Shown piece after piece: positions 24,373-33,700 of a stretch of 57,594 nt of DNA. Origin of the DNA: Opitutaceae bacterium (GTDB lineage: Bacteria; Verrucomicrobiota; Verrucomicrobiia; Opitutales; Opitutaceae). Both the position numbers and the translations under genes were made by a program. Positions within the stretch are counted from its first letter, which is position 1. Every line of letters begins with the position of its first letter. The notes below the pieces were generated by a model. It saw nothing but the letters and a program-made list of their open reading frames with translations. It searched no databases and had not been told where the DNA came from. Location of the stretch: NCBI GenBank assembly GCA_005792355.1, contig SXSC01000118.1, positions 1 to 57,594 of the forward strand, in the 5' to 3' direction.

Positions 24373-26433
24373 ATGCGCGAAAATCCGTTTCTTGTTTCCG
24401 ACTTTCAGATCCGCTGGACGGCGCTGACTTCCGGGCACGTCGTGCCCGCCATCGAGGCCGCCCTGGCTCGTGCCCAGGAGGCGATTGATGCGATCGCGGT
24501 GCGTGACATGCGGGAGCTCACGTTTGAGAACACTTTTCTGGCGTTGGAGGCCGCGACGGAGGAACTCAACTCGGCCTGGAGCAAAGTCACGCATCTGCAG
24601 TCCGTCGCGGATACGCCGTCACTGCGAGAAGCGCACAATGCGATGCTGCCGCGCGTCACCACTTTTCATTCCCGGATTCCGCTGAATGCCGCACTGTGGG
24701 AGCGACTGGGAGCTTTTGCCGTTTCTTCCGCCGCCGCTTCGCTGGCCGGAGTTCGTCGCCGTTTTCTCGAGGAGACGATCAAAGATTTCCGCCAGGCAGG
24801 CGCCGACCTGCCGGTCGAGCAGCGGACGCGACTGGAGTTGCTCCAAGGTGAACTCGCGCAACAGACCCAAAAGTATTCCGAAAACGTGCTCGATGCGACG
24901 AATGCCTGGCAGTTGGTCGTCGGGCCGGAAGAGGAGCAACGGCTCGCCGGTCTGCCCGCTCATGCGAAAGCGGCGGCGCAACGAGGCGCGGAGGCGAAGG
25001 GAGTGGCCGGTTGGCGTTTCACCCTGCAATACCCATCGCTCGAGCCGTTCCTGACCCATGTCGAGGACCGCGAGCTGCGGAGGGAAATGTGGACGGCGAG
25101 CGCCGCTGTGGGGGCGCAGGCGCCGTTCGACAACACCCCGCTGATCCGTCGGATTCTCGCCCTGCGAGCCCAAAAGGCCGCGCTGTTGGGGCAGCCGCAT
25201 TTTGCGGACAGCGTGCTGCACCGCCGTATGGCGAAGAGCGGGGCGCAGGCGCTCGAATTCATGGAGGGCTTTCAGCGACGGTGTGCGGCGGCGTTCGCGC
25301 GCGAAGGCCGTGAGTTGGAGGAATTCAAGGCGACGCAGAGTGGGGAAGCAGTGGCGCCGCTCGCGCCGTGGGACTTGCTGTTTTGGTCGGAAAAATTACG
25401 GCAGGCGCGGTACCAGTTCGACGAGGAGGGGTTGCGGCCGTATTTCCCGATGGATCGGGTGATCGCGGGATTGTTCGAACTCGCCGGGCGCGTGTTCGGC
25501 CTCCGCATTCAGCCACCGGCCGGCGGTGCCGCGGAGGCATGGCACCCGGAGGTGAAGTTCTACGAAGTGCAGGACCAGCGCGGGTGCCACGTGGGTTCGT
25601 TCTATGCGGACTGGCATCCGCGCGAGTCGAAACGCGGCGGCGCGTGGATGAATTACCTGATCACCGGCGGACCGCGGCCCGATGGTTCGCGGGCGCCGCA
25701 CCTCGGCCTGATCTGCGGGAATCTCACGCCGCCGGCCGGGGATCGGCCGGCCTTGCTCACTCACCGGGAGGTGGAGACGATTTTCCACGAGTTCGGCCAT
25801 CTGCTGCATCACCTGCTGGGCGAGGTCGAGATTAAGTCGCTCAACGGCGTGAATGTCGCGTGGGACTTTGTGGAACTGCCCTCGCAAATCATGGAGAACT
25901 GGACGTGGGAACGGGCGGGCCTCGACCTCTTCGGCCGGCACCACGAGACAGGCGCGACCATTCCCGAGGAGATTTTTCAAAAAATGACGGCGGCGAAAAA
26001 TTTTCGCGCGGCCTGTGTCACGATGCGCCAGGTGGCCTTTGCCCGGCTGGATTTGTTGCTGCACATGCGCACCACCGAGTTTGCCGGCGCGGAGGACATC
26101 GAACCACTGGCGCACGCGGCGATTGCGGAATGCCTGCTGCGGACGCAGCCGCCGGCGCCGACGATCGTGAAGCGGTTCACGCATATCTTTGCCGATCCGG
26201 TCGGCTACGCGGCGGGTTACTATTCCTACAAATGGGCCGAAGTGCTCGAAGCGGATGCTTTCACCCGGTTCAAACGCGAAGGGATATTCAACGCGGAAGT
26301 CGGTGCGGAGTTCGTCGAAAAAATCTTGAGCAAAGGAAACTCGGCCGACCCGGCGGAACTGTTTCGTGCGTTCATGGGCCGCGATCCGGATCCGGGTGCG
26401 CTACTCGAGCGGGCGGGGCTGGCCCAGAACTGA
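24373..26433 (+). CDS. M3-family oligopeptidase (PrlC/OpdA type)
   Basis: A 686-residue cytoplasmic zinc peptidase. The start is the ATG at 24373, preceded by GAGGGGAA; an in-frame TTG at 24319 is less likely. The catalytic HEFGH spans residues 472-476 (FHEFGHLLHHLLG), with the third-ligand Glu in the following helix. SYKWAEVLEADAFTRF near the C-terminus is typical of OpdA. It degrades short peptides, including cleaved signal peptides, and could act downstream of the proteases nearby. It begins 54 bases after the TonB receptor, and the two may share a transcript. Confidence 0.94.
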   Translation: MRENPFLVSDFQIRWTALTSGHVVPAIEAALARAQEAIDAIAVRDMRELTFENTFLALEAATEELNSAWSKVTHLQSVADTPSLREAHNAMLPRVTTFHSRIPLNAALWERLGAFAVSSAAASLAGVRRRFLEETIKDFRQAGADLPVEQRTRLELLQGELAQQTQKYSENVLDATNAWQLVVGPEEEQRLAGLPAHAKAAAQRGAEAKGVAGWRFTLQYPSLEPFLTHVEDRELRREMWTASAAVGAQAPFDNTPLIRRILALRAQKAALLGQPHFADSVLHRRMAKSGAQALEFMEGFQRRCAAAFAREGRELEEFKATQSGEAVAPLAPWDLLFWSEKLRQARYQFDEEGLRPYFPMDRVIAGLFELAGRVFGLRIQPPAGGAAEAWHPEVKFYEVQDQRGCHVGSFYADWHPRESKRGGAWMNYLITGGPRPDGSRAPHLGLICGNLTPPAGDRPALLTHREVETIFHEFGHLLHHLLGEVEIKSLNGVNVAWDFVELPSQIMENWTWERAGLDLFGRHHETGATIPEEIFQKMTAAKNFRAACVTMRQVAFARLDLLLHMRTTEFAGAEDIEPLAHAAIAECLLRTQPPAPTIVKRFTHIFADPVGYAAGYYSYKWAEVLEADAFTRFKREGIFNAEVGAEFVEKILSKGNSADPAELFRAFMGRDPDPGALLERAGLAQN

Positions 26434-26619
26434 AATTGTCGCGCAAGAGCGGGAAGCGGAGAAATCCTGGCGCACCCGGGTAGGCTTGGAATGGCGGGTG
26501 GTCCTTTCCATTTTCGCAATTTTCGCTGGCGTCTCACCGGATTTGAGTAACGTCCATGGGTGCCGGCTTGCGGGTCGGCTCAAAAGCGAAACCGTTAATC
26601 TTCTCTAAATCTTCCCACC

Positions 26620-27309
26620 ATGCTTATCTGGATTGTCCTCATCATCATTCCCATGCTCTTTGGTCTGTATGCGCAGATGAAGATTCGCAGCGCCTACGGG
26701 AAAAACGTGCAGATTGAATCGCGTGGCCGGATTCGCGGGGCCGAGGCGGCGCTGGCGGTCATGCAGTCCGCCGGAATCACGGACGTTGAGATCGTCGAGG
26801 TCCCCGGCGAACTGAGCGACCATTATGATCCGACGCACAAGCGGCTCGCGCTTTCCTCTGACAACTACCACGGCACCAGCCTCGCGGCGCTGGGGGTGGC
26901 CGCGCACGAGGCCGGCCACGCGATTCAGCACAAGGTCGGCTATGCGATGATGGGCATCCGCCAGACGCTCGCTCCGGCGACCCAGATTGCGGCGAGCGTT
27001 TCCAACCTCGTCCTGATCGCCGGCATCTTGCTCATCAGTACTTCGTTGGGTGGGACGTTGCTCACCTTTGGCGCCATCGCGCTGGGCATGATCTGCGTGT
27101 TCCAGTTTGTCACGTTGCCGGTTGAATTCGACGCCACCCGGCGCGCCAAGGCGCAATTGGTGCAGCTCGGTATTCTCGATCAAGACGAAATGCCCGGGGT
27201 CAATGAAACCCTTGATGCCGCGGCGCTCACCTATGTCGCGGCGTTCGTGGCGGCGCTCGGCAGCTTGCTGCACATTCTGATGATGCTGTCGGGCCGGCGG
27301 GACGACTGA
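26620..27309 (+). CDS. YugP-type neutral zinc metallopeptidase
   Basis: A 229-residue membrane protein of the Zn_peptidase_2 (YugP) family. An N-terminal membrane anchor (residues 1-18) is followed by the zinc motif HEAGH at 96-100 and QHKVGYAMM. Two or three further membrane segments follow (about 115-160 and 205-225). VEFDATRRAKAQL is a conserved block after the second helix pair. The physiological substrate is unknown. It stands alone, 186 bases after the M3 peptidase, and converges with the M48 gene. Confidence 0.92.
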   Translation: MLIWIVLIIIPMLFGLYAQMKIRSAYGKNVQIESRGRIRGAEAALAVMQSAGITDVEIVEVPGELSDHYDPTHKRLALSSDNYHGTSLAALGVAAHEAGHAIQHKVGYAMMGIRQTLAPATQIAASVSNLVLIAGILLISTSLGGTLLTFGAIALGMICVFQFVTLPVEFDATRRAKAQLVQLGILDQDEMPGVNETLDAAALTYVAAFVAALGSLLHILMMLSGRRDD

Positions 27310-27371
27310 CGGCGCGATCAAATTGCCAGTCGGGAGGGAAAGCGGGCGGTCGCGCGTTACCTTCGGAGGAT

Positions 27372-28187
27372 TTATTTGATGAGCGTCGGCCCGGTGCGGA
27401 TGGCGCTCTTTTCGCGTTCGGCCATTGCCTTGGGCATCGAGTCCATCAATTGGAGGATGCGCTCCGGGTGGGAGGGGTGCGTGGAGAGAATCGCTGGCTG
27501 CACCGGGTCGTTGGCGGATTCGAGTTCCAGCGCCTCGATCACCCGGATGGCTTCCTGGGGGTCGTAGCCGGCCCGGGCCATGTACATCAGCCCGACGTAG
27601 TCGGCCTCCTTCTCTTTCGCCCGATCGAACGCAAAACCGGAGATGCCGGTCGTGAGACCGTAGACCTGGCTGAGGGCGCTCACCGTCAGCCCCGACACCC
27701 CTCCGGCCATCCCACCGAGCGAGCCCACCGTGCCAACCGTGGAGACGGCCAGCTCTCGCGAAAGTTTTTCGTGCACGTGCTTCGCGGTGACGTGGGCGAT
27801 TTCATGTGCGATGACCAAAGCGAGCTGGTCGTCGTTCCTGGCAATCTTAAAGAGGCCGGAGAAAACGCCGACTTTGCCGCCGGCCATGGCGAACGCATTG
27901 ATTTGGGGAACATCAAAAACCACAAACTCCCAGTCGGCATCCGGCATGTCCCAGAACACCACCTTGGAGAGGCGGTTGCCCACCCTTTGGAGTTGCTCGA
28001 TCCGATCGCGGTCGCGGGAGATCTTGTAGCGGCGTTTCATATCATCGAACATGCCGATGCTCATTTTGGTGACCTCCTTGTCGTCCACGAGGTTCATGGC
28101 GCGCCGGCCGGTGACCGGAACTTCATAGCAGCCAGCGAGCAGCAGAGTAACCAAAGTGAGGAGGACGGATCGGGTGGGCACTTTCAT
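27372..28187 (-). CDS. M48-family lipoprotein metalloprotease
   Basis: A 271-residue lipoprotein. The lipobox is LLAGC, with Cys20 as the lipidation site after the start at 28187. The zinc motif HEIAH spans 128-132, and EKEADYVGLMYMARAGYDP carries the third ligand Glu. The length, lipobox and STHPSHPERI block match the LoiP/YggG-like branch rather than HtpX. It probably degrades misfolded outer-membrane or periplasmic proteins from a membrane-anchored position. It is transcribed divergently from the sigma-54-type operon. Confidence 0.93.
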   Translation of the reverse strand: MKVPTRSVLLTLVTLLLAGCYEVPVTGRRAMNLVDDKEVTKMSIGMFDDMKRRYKISRDRDRIEQLQRVGNRLSKVVFWDMPDADWEFVVFDVPQINAFAMAGGKVGVFSGLFKIARNDDQLALVIAHEIAHVTAKHVHEKLSRELAVSTVGTVGSLGGMAGGVSGLTVSALSQVYGLTTGISGFAFDRAKEKEADYVGLMYMARAGYDPQEAIRVIEALELESANDPVQPAILSTHPSHPERILQLMDSMPKAMAEREKSAIRTGPTLIK

Positions 28188-28321
28188 GGCAAGAAGAGAG
28201 GGGCGGGTGCGCCGTGGAGGAAAGGGTGAATTTGCCGCCGGTAATTGGCAAGTGATCCGACGAGATTGCTTCCAATTCGTTACCAAAAAAGTCCGGGATT
28301 ACCGGAAAGCACTTTGCAATT

Positions 28322-28337
28322 TGGCATGGTCCTCGCA
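28322..28337 (+). promoter_or_regulatory. Sigma-54-type promoter (-24/-12)
   Basis: TGGCATGGTCCTCGCA matches the sigma-54 consensus TGGCAYRNNNNTTGCA at every informative base except one (C for the first T of the -12 element). The GG-to-GC spacing is correct. It lies 94 bases before the ATG at 28432 and faces the four-gene operon. An activator binding site further upstream is not identified. Confidence 0.65.
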
Positions 28338-28431
28338 TGATCGCACGTATTGGATACTGCTCCATACTGAACGACCTGCCCATTCTTTCGTCTAACCGCT
28401 ACGTGTCTTAAACGTCTGTTCTCCCATCACC

Positions 28432-30144
28432 ATGCCCGACGAAATCGATTCCAACGCAGCGAAAAAGCGCCGGATAATTCATTGGAACCCGGACGCCGGC
28501 CGTGAGCAGGTGAGCCGTCGCTGGACCGTGAAGCGGATTCTCGGCTGGAGCGTGGGCGGATTTTTTGCGCTCCTCTGCACTGCGGGCATCGTGATTCGTG
28601 GCGTCAAAATGGTCCTTGGCCCGGATGTTTTTCAGCCGCGCACAGCCGTGGTGACCCCGGGGCAGACGGTCGCGGACGCGAACTCCGCTTTCATCAATGA
28701 GGCCAAGGCTTCCCAGGCGCAGGAAATGGCGTCGAAATCGTTGCGCGATCTCCGCCGGATGCCGACCGATCATCCGATGCAGATGGAGCAGATGATCATC
28801 ATGGAAAAAAGCTTCCACGAAGGGGAGCTCGTCCTGAAAAAGCACGAATTTGCGCGGGCGTTCGCCATCTTCGAGGCGCTCAACCAGGACATGGACGCCT
28901 TCACCAAGAACGTGAAAAGCAAGGGCGAGGCCAAGCAGGGCTATGATAAGATTCTGTTGCGGATCAAGGACCTGGAGATCGCGCGTTCGCTGGCGCCCGG
29001 GGCGTTGGAGGCGGCGTTTGAAGCGGCGGGCGCGGGACGCCAGCTGTTGAACGACGGAAACTTCACTGGAGCGAAAAAGGTGTTCGATCGGGGTGAGATC
29101 GAGTTGGCCAGAGCCGAGCAGGCGCTGGCGGCTCATGTGAGGGAGAATCTGCTGGTTGGCCAGAAAGCCCTCTCGAAAGGCGAAAAGGAAGAGGCGAGAA
29201 AGGCCTTCCAGGCGGCGATGGAAAAATCGCCGGGCAACGACGTCGCGACCAAGGGATTGAAGCGCGCGGAAAACATCGATCGGGTGTATGCCCTGATCCA
29301 GCAAGGAGAGAAATTCGAGAAGGAAGCCCGCTATGCCGAGGCGGCGGAGTCGTACAAGAAAGCCTTCGCCCTGGATGGTTTCTCGGCTGCGGCACAGGAA
29401 GGGCAGTCGCGGGCGTCCCGGCTGGAGAAGGAGACAAAATTTGCCGGGGCGAAGGCGGCGGCCGACGAGGCCCTGAAGACCCGGGACTGGAACAAGGCGA
29501 TCGCGGAGCTGCAAAATGCCCTGAAGGTGTATCCGCAGAAGACGGACGTGCAGGCGCAACTGAAGTCGGCGCGGGAAAGCGCCCACAAGGAAGCCGTGCA
29601 GAAAGCCCTGGCGCGGGGATTCGAGTACGAAAAGGCCTACCAGTGGAGCGAGGCGCGCGAGGCCTACAACGAGACCTTGCAACTCGATCCCGATCACGTG
29701 GAGGCCAAGGAGGGTTACACCCGGGCCGGCACGGTCATTCGCGCGCTGCTGCAGCATGACAAGTACATCGAGGCGGCGGAGCAGCTGGCGAACAAGGCCG
29801 AGTTTCAGGGTGCCATCCGGAGATTCAACGAGGCCATGGCGGTCAAGCCGTCGTACCTCGTGAACAGTGACCGGGTGCAGCAGCTGCACGTCATGCTGAT
29901 GGCGCAGAACAAGCCGGTCGACGTCACGTTCAGGTCCGACGGAGATACCTGGGTGCAGATCACGAACTTCCGCGCGCCGCAGAAAATCACCGATTCCCTC
30001 ACGATCAAAATTTTGCCGGGCGATTACGAGGTGATCGGCCGACGCAAGGGCTACCGCGACGTCAATATGCTGCTGCAAGTGCGGAATGGCACGCCGCCCC
30101 CGGTCGTGACCGTTACGTGCAAAGTATCTTCGGCCCGCAATTAG
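28432..30144 (+). CDS. Membrane-anchored TPR protein with C-terminal PEGA-like domain
   Basis: A 570-residue protein. A basic N-terminal tail (residues 1-35) is followed by one membrane segment (about 36-58, LGWSVGGFFALLCTAGIVI). A long helical, Ala/Lys/Glu-rich region contains TPR-like repeats (about 250-450; for example EARKAFQAAMEKSPGN, YAEAAESYKKAFALDG, WSEAREAYNETLQLDPDH). The last ~90 residues form a beta-rich PEGA-like domain (SLTIKILPGDYEVIGRRKGY). It looks like an envelope scaffold projecting into the periplasm. It is the first gene of a tightly packed operon (gaps 11, 1 and 3 bases) behind a sigma-54-type promoter. Confidence 0.85.
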   Translation: MPDEIDSNAAKKRRIIHWNPDAGREQVSRRWTVKRILGWSVGGFFALLCTAGIVIRGVKMVLGPDVFQPRTAVVTPGQTVADANSAFINEAKASQAQEMASKSLRDLRRMPTDHPMQMEQMIIMEKSFHEGELVLKKHEFARAFAIFEALNQDMDAFTKNVKSKGEAKQGYDKILLRIKDLEIARSLAPGALEAAFEAAGAGRQLLNDGNFTGAKKVFDRGEIELARAEQALAAHVRENLLVGQKALSKGEKEEARKAFQAAMEKSPGNDVATKGLKRAENIDRVYALIQQGEKFEKEARYAEAAESYKKAFALDGFSAAAQEGQSRASRLEKETKFAGAKAAADEALKTRDWNKAIAELQNALKVYPQKTDVQAQLKSARESAHKEAVQKALARGFEYEKAYQWSEAREAYNETLQLDPDHVEAKEGYTRAGTVIRALLQHDKYIEAAEQLANKAEFQGAIRRFNEAMAVKPSYLVNSDRVQQLHVMLMAQNKPVDVTFRSDGDTWVQITNFRAPQKITDSLTIKILPGDYEVIGRRKGYRDVNMLLQVRNGTPPPVVTVTCKVSSARN

Positions 30145-30155
30145 GCCAACCACTC

Positions 30156-30929
30156 ATGAATTCATCCCTGGTTGGCAGAAATCTTGGCACGGTTTTCGTT
30201 CTGGCGCTGGTCGCAAACGTGGGCTGGAATGCCGAGACACCGCGTCCGGCAGCGGGCAAGGCCCCCGCCGGTTCGACGGCGCAGCGTTCGGCCGCGACGC
30301 GCGGCGGCACCGCCAAGGGACCGCTCCCTGACCCGGCTTTGCTCGATGGTGCGACCCAGCCCGTAGAAAAAAAATCCGAGCACGGGATGATTGGTGATTT
30401 CGAACTGCCCGGAGACGAGAACGCCAAGAATGGCAAGGTCGGCGGTCCGCAGGACCAGAATCCGGCCAATGCGGGTGGGCAGGGCGGCACTCCTCCGGGC
30501 CAGCCGCCGGGCGGCGGGGGCGGCGGACCGCAAGCCCCGCAGCAGGAAGGCGCCCAACCTCAGCAGGGAGGCGCGCAGCAAGCGGGGGGAGCGCAGACCG
30601 GGGGGCCGCAAGGTGGGGGAGCCGGCGCGGGTGATCCTGGTGCGCAACCGCAGGGAGTTCAGGTGGCTGAACTCGGTGGCGCTCCGTCGGCCCAGCAAGC
30701 TGGGGCTGGTGCACCCGGCGGAAAACCGCAGGCGGTTGGGATCGGGGACAAGGCGATGAGGATCGATCAGGCGGGAGGCAACCCGGGCGTGGTGGGTGGA
30801 CAGCAGCAACAAGTTGCCCCTCACACCCAGCAGCACGACAAGGGCACCGGGTCGGGGGGCAAGGGCTCCGCGCCTGGCACCGGTCCAGGTCGGGTTGAGA
30901 AAGGCCGCGTGATTCCCGCTGGGCTCTGA
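30156..30929 (+). CDS. Gly/Gln/Pro-rich exported protein
   Basis: A 257-residue low-complexity protein from the ATG at 30156. A likely signal sequence (VGRNLGTVFVLALVANVGWNA) precedes an Ala/Pro-rich segment and a short acidic stretch (HGMIGDFELPGDE, residues ~75-90). Beyond that is mostly Gly, Gln, Pro and Ala with no fold expected. No Cys and no enzyme motif. Its composition matches the C-terminal part of the next protein, so the pair may form a matrix-like or disordered layer. Family unknown. Confidence 0.75.
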   Translation: MNSSLVGRNLGTVFVLALVANVGWNAETPRPAAGKAPAGSTAQRSAATRGGTAKGPLPDPALLDGATQPVEKKSEHGMIGDFELPGDENAKNGKVGGPQDQNPANAGGQGGTPPGQPPGGGGGGPQAPQQEGAQPQQGGAQQAGGAQTGGPQGGGAGAGDPGAQPQGVQVAELGGAPSAQQAGAGAPGGKPQAVGIGDKAMRIDQAGGNPGVVGGQQQQVAPHTQQHDKGTGSGGKGSAPGTGPGRVEKGRVIPAGL

Positions 30930-30930
30930 G

Positions 30931-32217
30931 TTGTCGTCCCACGTTGTTGTGAAACTATCCCTTTCTTCCCGTCTGAGTACATTGGTCTTCGTGCTGGCGT
31001 CGATCGCACGAGCCACGACGATGATTTTTCCCGTCGCCGGGATCGACGATCTCTGGAACTTGCCGGCGGATGAGTTTCGGCAGAAATATGCCGGCATCAA
31101 CGTGACGGGACTGGGACCGAGCGACGAAGGCTGGTACGTCCGCTACCGCCACGAGAATCTCACTTATCTTTTCGGGCCGATCGCCGATCGGGAGGAGGCG
31201 CGCAAACGCAAGTGGGAGATGGAGACGATCCGCGACGCCGCGATTCGGAATCGCGCAACCCTGGCGAGCAGTCAGGTTGATTTTGTTCGTTTTACGTTTT
31301 CCGGAGTTTTTGGAAAGCGTGGCGAAGGCGGTGGTGGCGCGGGCGCCGCTTCTGCGATGGGTCGGATTTCAGCCGATGGGAAAAGCGGACCCGACGGCGA
31401 TCTCGACGGCGACGGCATTGCCAACGCCCTGGACAGTGACATGGACGGCGACGGCATTTCGAACGACAAGGATGACGATGTCGACGGGGATGGCGTTGCG
31501 AATGCCCTCGATGAGTACGGATTTGGCACGATGGACGATCAGATTCGCGGCGGCTCCGGTCTGGGCGGCGGCGGCAATGGCCGCGATGGACCCGAAGGCG
31601 ATCTCGATCGAGACGGCAGTCCGAATTCCAAGGACAACGACATGGACGGCGATGGAGTTCCGAACGGGCAGGACCCCGATATTGACGGGGATGGCATTCC
31701 GAACGGAGAAGACAAGTATCCGTACGGGCAAGACGACGGCCCGGGTGGCAACAGTGGTTCCGGGAGAGCGGCAGGCGGCGGCGGTGCAGGTGGCGCCGGT
31801 GGGGAAAGTGGCACCATGGCCGACCGTACTGCGGGGGGTAAGAGTGGGCGCGATGGGCGGGGCGGCCAAAGTGGCGGCGAAAGTGGAGAGGGCGGGGAAG
31901 GCGGCCAGGGCGGTGAATCCGGGCAGCAAGGCGGAAGCAAGGGCGGGCAAAAACAAATCGCGTCAAATAAGCGTGGCGGCCAGCAGGGCGGCCAGCAAGG
32001 CGGCCAGCAAGGCGGCCAACAGGGCGGCCAACAGGGCGGCCAGCAGGGCGGTCAACAGGGCGGCCAGCAAGGCGGGCAACAAGGCGGCCAGCAGGGTGGG
32101 CAGCAGGGCGGAGGAGGTTCGCCCGGAGGCGGCCCTCCCAGTGGCGGCAGCAGTGGCGGCGGCGGCAATCCGCTGCAAATCGTGACTGCATTGCTGCGGA
32201 TGATCCTCGGGATTTGA
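30931..32217 (+). CDS. Exported protein with thrombospondin type 3 repeats and GGQQ array
   Basis: A 428-residue protein. A signal-like N-terminus is followed by a small domain (residues ~35-115, IDDLWNLPADEFRQKYAGI). Two copies of a ~38-residue block of thrombospondin type 3 calcium loops come next (DLDGDGIANALDSDMDGDGI and DLDRDGSPNSKDNDMDGDGV), each with three DxDxDG loops. A Gly-rich linker and 11 GGQQ units follow, and it ends in a hydrophobic helix (NPLQIVTALLRMILGI). It probably binds calcium outside the cytoplasmic membrane. The start is uncertain: TTG at 30931, one base after the upstream stop, or GTG at 30949. Confidence 0.82.
   Translation: MSSHVVVKLSLSSRLSTLVFVLASIARATTMIFPVAGIDDLWNLPADEFRQKYAGINVTGLGPSDEGWYVRYRHENLTYLFGPIADREEARKRKWEMETIRDAAIRNRATLASSQVDFVRFTFSGVFGKRGEGGGGAGAASAMGRISADGKSGPDGDLDGDGIANALDSDMDGDGISNDKDDDVDGDGVANALDEYGFGTMDDQIRGGSGLGGGGNGRDGPEGDLDRDGSPNSKDNDMDGDGVPNGQDPDIDGDGIPNGEDKYPYGQDDGPGGNSGSGRAAGGGGAGGAGGESGTMADRTAGGKSGRDGRGGQSGGESGEGGEGGQGGESGQQGGSKGGQKQIASNKRGGQQGGQQGGQQGGQQGGQQGGQQGGQQGGQQGGQQGGQQGGQQGGGGSPGGGPPSGGSSGGGGNPLQIVTALLRMILGI
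31975..32106 (+). repeat. 12-base coding tandem array (11 units, GGQQ)
   Basis: Eleven consecutive 12-base units of the form GGCGGC-CARCAR encode GGQQ. Units differ mostly at the third positions of the two Gln codons (CAG/CAA). It is prone to slippage in steps of 12 bases, which would keep the reading frame. Confidence 0.95.
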
Positions 32218-32220
32218 GCC

Positions 32221-33606
32221 GTGCATCGCGCGGCCCGATGGGTGGAGCGGTTTTTCGGCCGGCGGCGCTCCGTCGGTGCATGGGGAAGGGCGTTTGCCGG
32301 TTTCGGGCGATCGGGAATTGCGACGGCCTTGATCGCCTTTGTGACCGGCCTGCGTGGGGCGGAACTGCCTTCAGCCGCTCAAGCCATGCAACTCGCGCGG
32401 GAGGGAGCCGCTGCGGCAGAAGCGCGTGACTACGCGACCTATCTTGCAAAAATGGAAGCCGCTGTCGCGTTGCGGCCCGATTTTCCGCGCATGCTCGTGA
32501 ATCTCGCGGCCGCCCAGGTCGCGGCCGAGCGCCCGGACGAGGCGCTCGCCACCTTGGAGCGCCTCGCCGAGTTGGGGGTGAGCTCTCCGATTGAAAAATC
32601 GGAAGATTTTGCGGCTCTCCGTCAGCGCAAGGAATTCCCGGTCATCGTAAAAAAGCTTGCGGCGAATCTGCACCGCCAGGGGACCGCCGAGATCGCCTTT
32701 GTCTTGCGCGATGTCCCCGGGCTGATCGAAGGAATCGCCTGGCGTGAAAAAACCGGGGAGTTTTATTTTGGCGACGTCAACGGCCGCGCCGTGTGGTTGC
32801 GGGCGAAGGAGGGCGCGCTGCGCCGTTTCACCCCGGAAGGCGACGAGTTGCTCGGAGTCTTCGGTCTCGCGATCGATGAAGCCTCCGGAACATTGTGGGC
32901 GGCGACCGCCGCGGTTCCGGCGATGCGCGGCTTTACGCCCGACCAAGACGGCACGGCCGCGCTGGCGGAGATCGATCTGGAGACTGGGGCGTTGCGTCGG
33001 ATGATTCCGGTCGGTCGGAGTCCGGGCGATCAGTATTCGCATGTGCTGGGTGATCTCGCGCTCGCTCCGGACGGAAGTGTGTTTGTCACCGACAGCGGCG
33101 GACCGATCCTGTGGCGACTGGCGCCCGGCGGAGGTCCGCTGGAAGCGTTCGTGGAAAACGCGGAATTTTTGTCGTTGCAGGGCATCGTCATCCTGCCGGG
33201 CGGCGTGGCCCTGCTGGCCGACCATGCCAACGGCCTGTTGCGCGTGAATTTGGAAAACCGCACGGTGCGACGACTGGGATCACCCCCGGGCACCACGGTG
33301 ATCGGCCTTGACGGACTGGCGCTGGCGCCCGACGGCGGCCTGCTTGCCATCCAGAACGGGCTGCGGCCAAACCGGGTCTTACGCATCGATCTCGATGGCA
33401 CGGCGGAGAACATCGAGGGTGTGCGAGTGCTCGAGTCCGGGCAGATCATGATGGCTGCGCCTTCGCTCGGCTGCATCGCCACGGGCGGCGATTTTTTCTA
33501 CATCGGCAACGCCGGCTGGACACAGTTCGAAAACACCGGCGCGCAACCGGTCACGCCGCACCCCGTGCCGATTTTCAGAACCAAACTGCCGAAGGGGAAA
33601 AAATAA
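32221..33606 (+). CDS. TPR-plus-beta-propeller protein (SMP-30/NHL-like)
   Basis: A 461-residue protein from a GTG at 32221, three bases after the previous stop. A membrane or signal segment (about residues 32-48) precedes TPR-like helices (about 52-120, AKMEAAVALRPDFPRMLVN). A six-bladed propeller of the SMP-30/NHL kind fills the rest (GLIEGIAWREKTGEFYFGDV, LGDLALAPDGSVFVTDSGG, GLDGLALAPDGGLLAIQNG). Similar propellers are lactonases or ligand-binding sensors. Metal ligands for a lactonase cannot be confirmed by eye. It is the last gene of the sigma-54-type operon. Confidence 0.8.
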   Translation: MHRAARWVERFFGRRRSVGAWGRAFAGFGRSGIATALIAFVTGLRGAELPSAAQAMQLAREGAAAAEARDYATYLAKMEAAVALRPDFPRMLVNLAAAQVAAERPDEALATLERLAELGVSSPIEKSEDFAALRQRKEFPVIVKKLAANLHRQGTAEIAFVLRDVPGLIEGIAWREKTGEFYFGDVNGRAVWLRAKEGALRRFTPEGDELLGVFGLAIDEASGTLWAATAAVPAMRGFTPDQDGTAALAEIDLETGALRRMIPVGRSPGDQYSHVLGDLALAPDGSVFVTDSGGPILWRLAPGGGPLEAFVENAEFLSLQGIVILPGGVALLADHANGLLRVNLENRTVRRLGSPPGTTVIGLDGLALAPDGGLLAIQNGLRPNRVLRIDLDGTAENIEGVRVLESGQIMMAAPSLGCIATGGDFFYIGNAGWTQFENTGAQPVTPHPVPIFRTKLPKGKK

Positions 33607-33700
33607 CCGGGCCGGCGCTCCTCTGGACGATCGCCGCTGGGAGGTTTGTTCGTCCAACGATGCATATTCAGGATGACTTTAATGTTCGGATCCGCATCTG

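Noticed and set aside
31975..32106. The 12-base array as a CRISPR
   Set aside because: Units are contiguous without spacers, code for GGQQ in frame and drift at Gln third positions.
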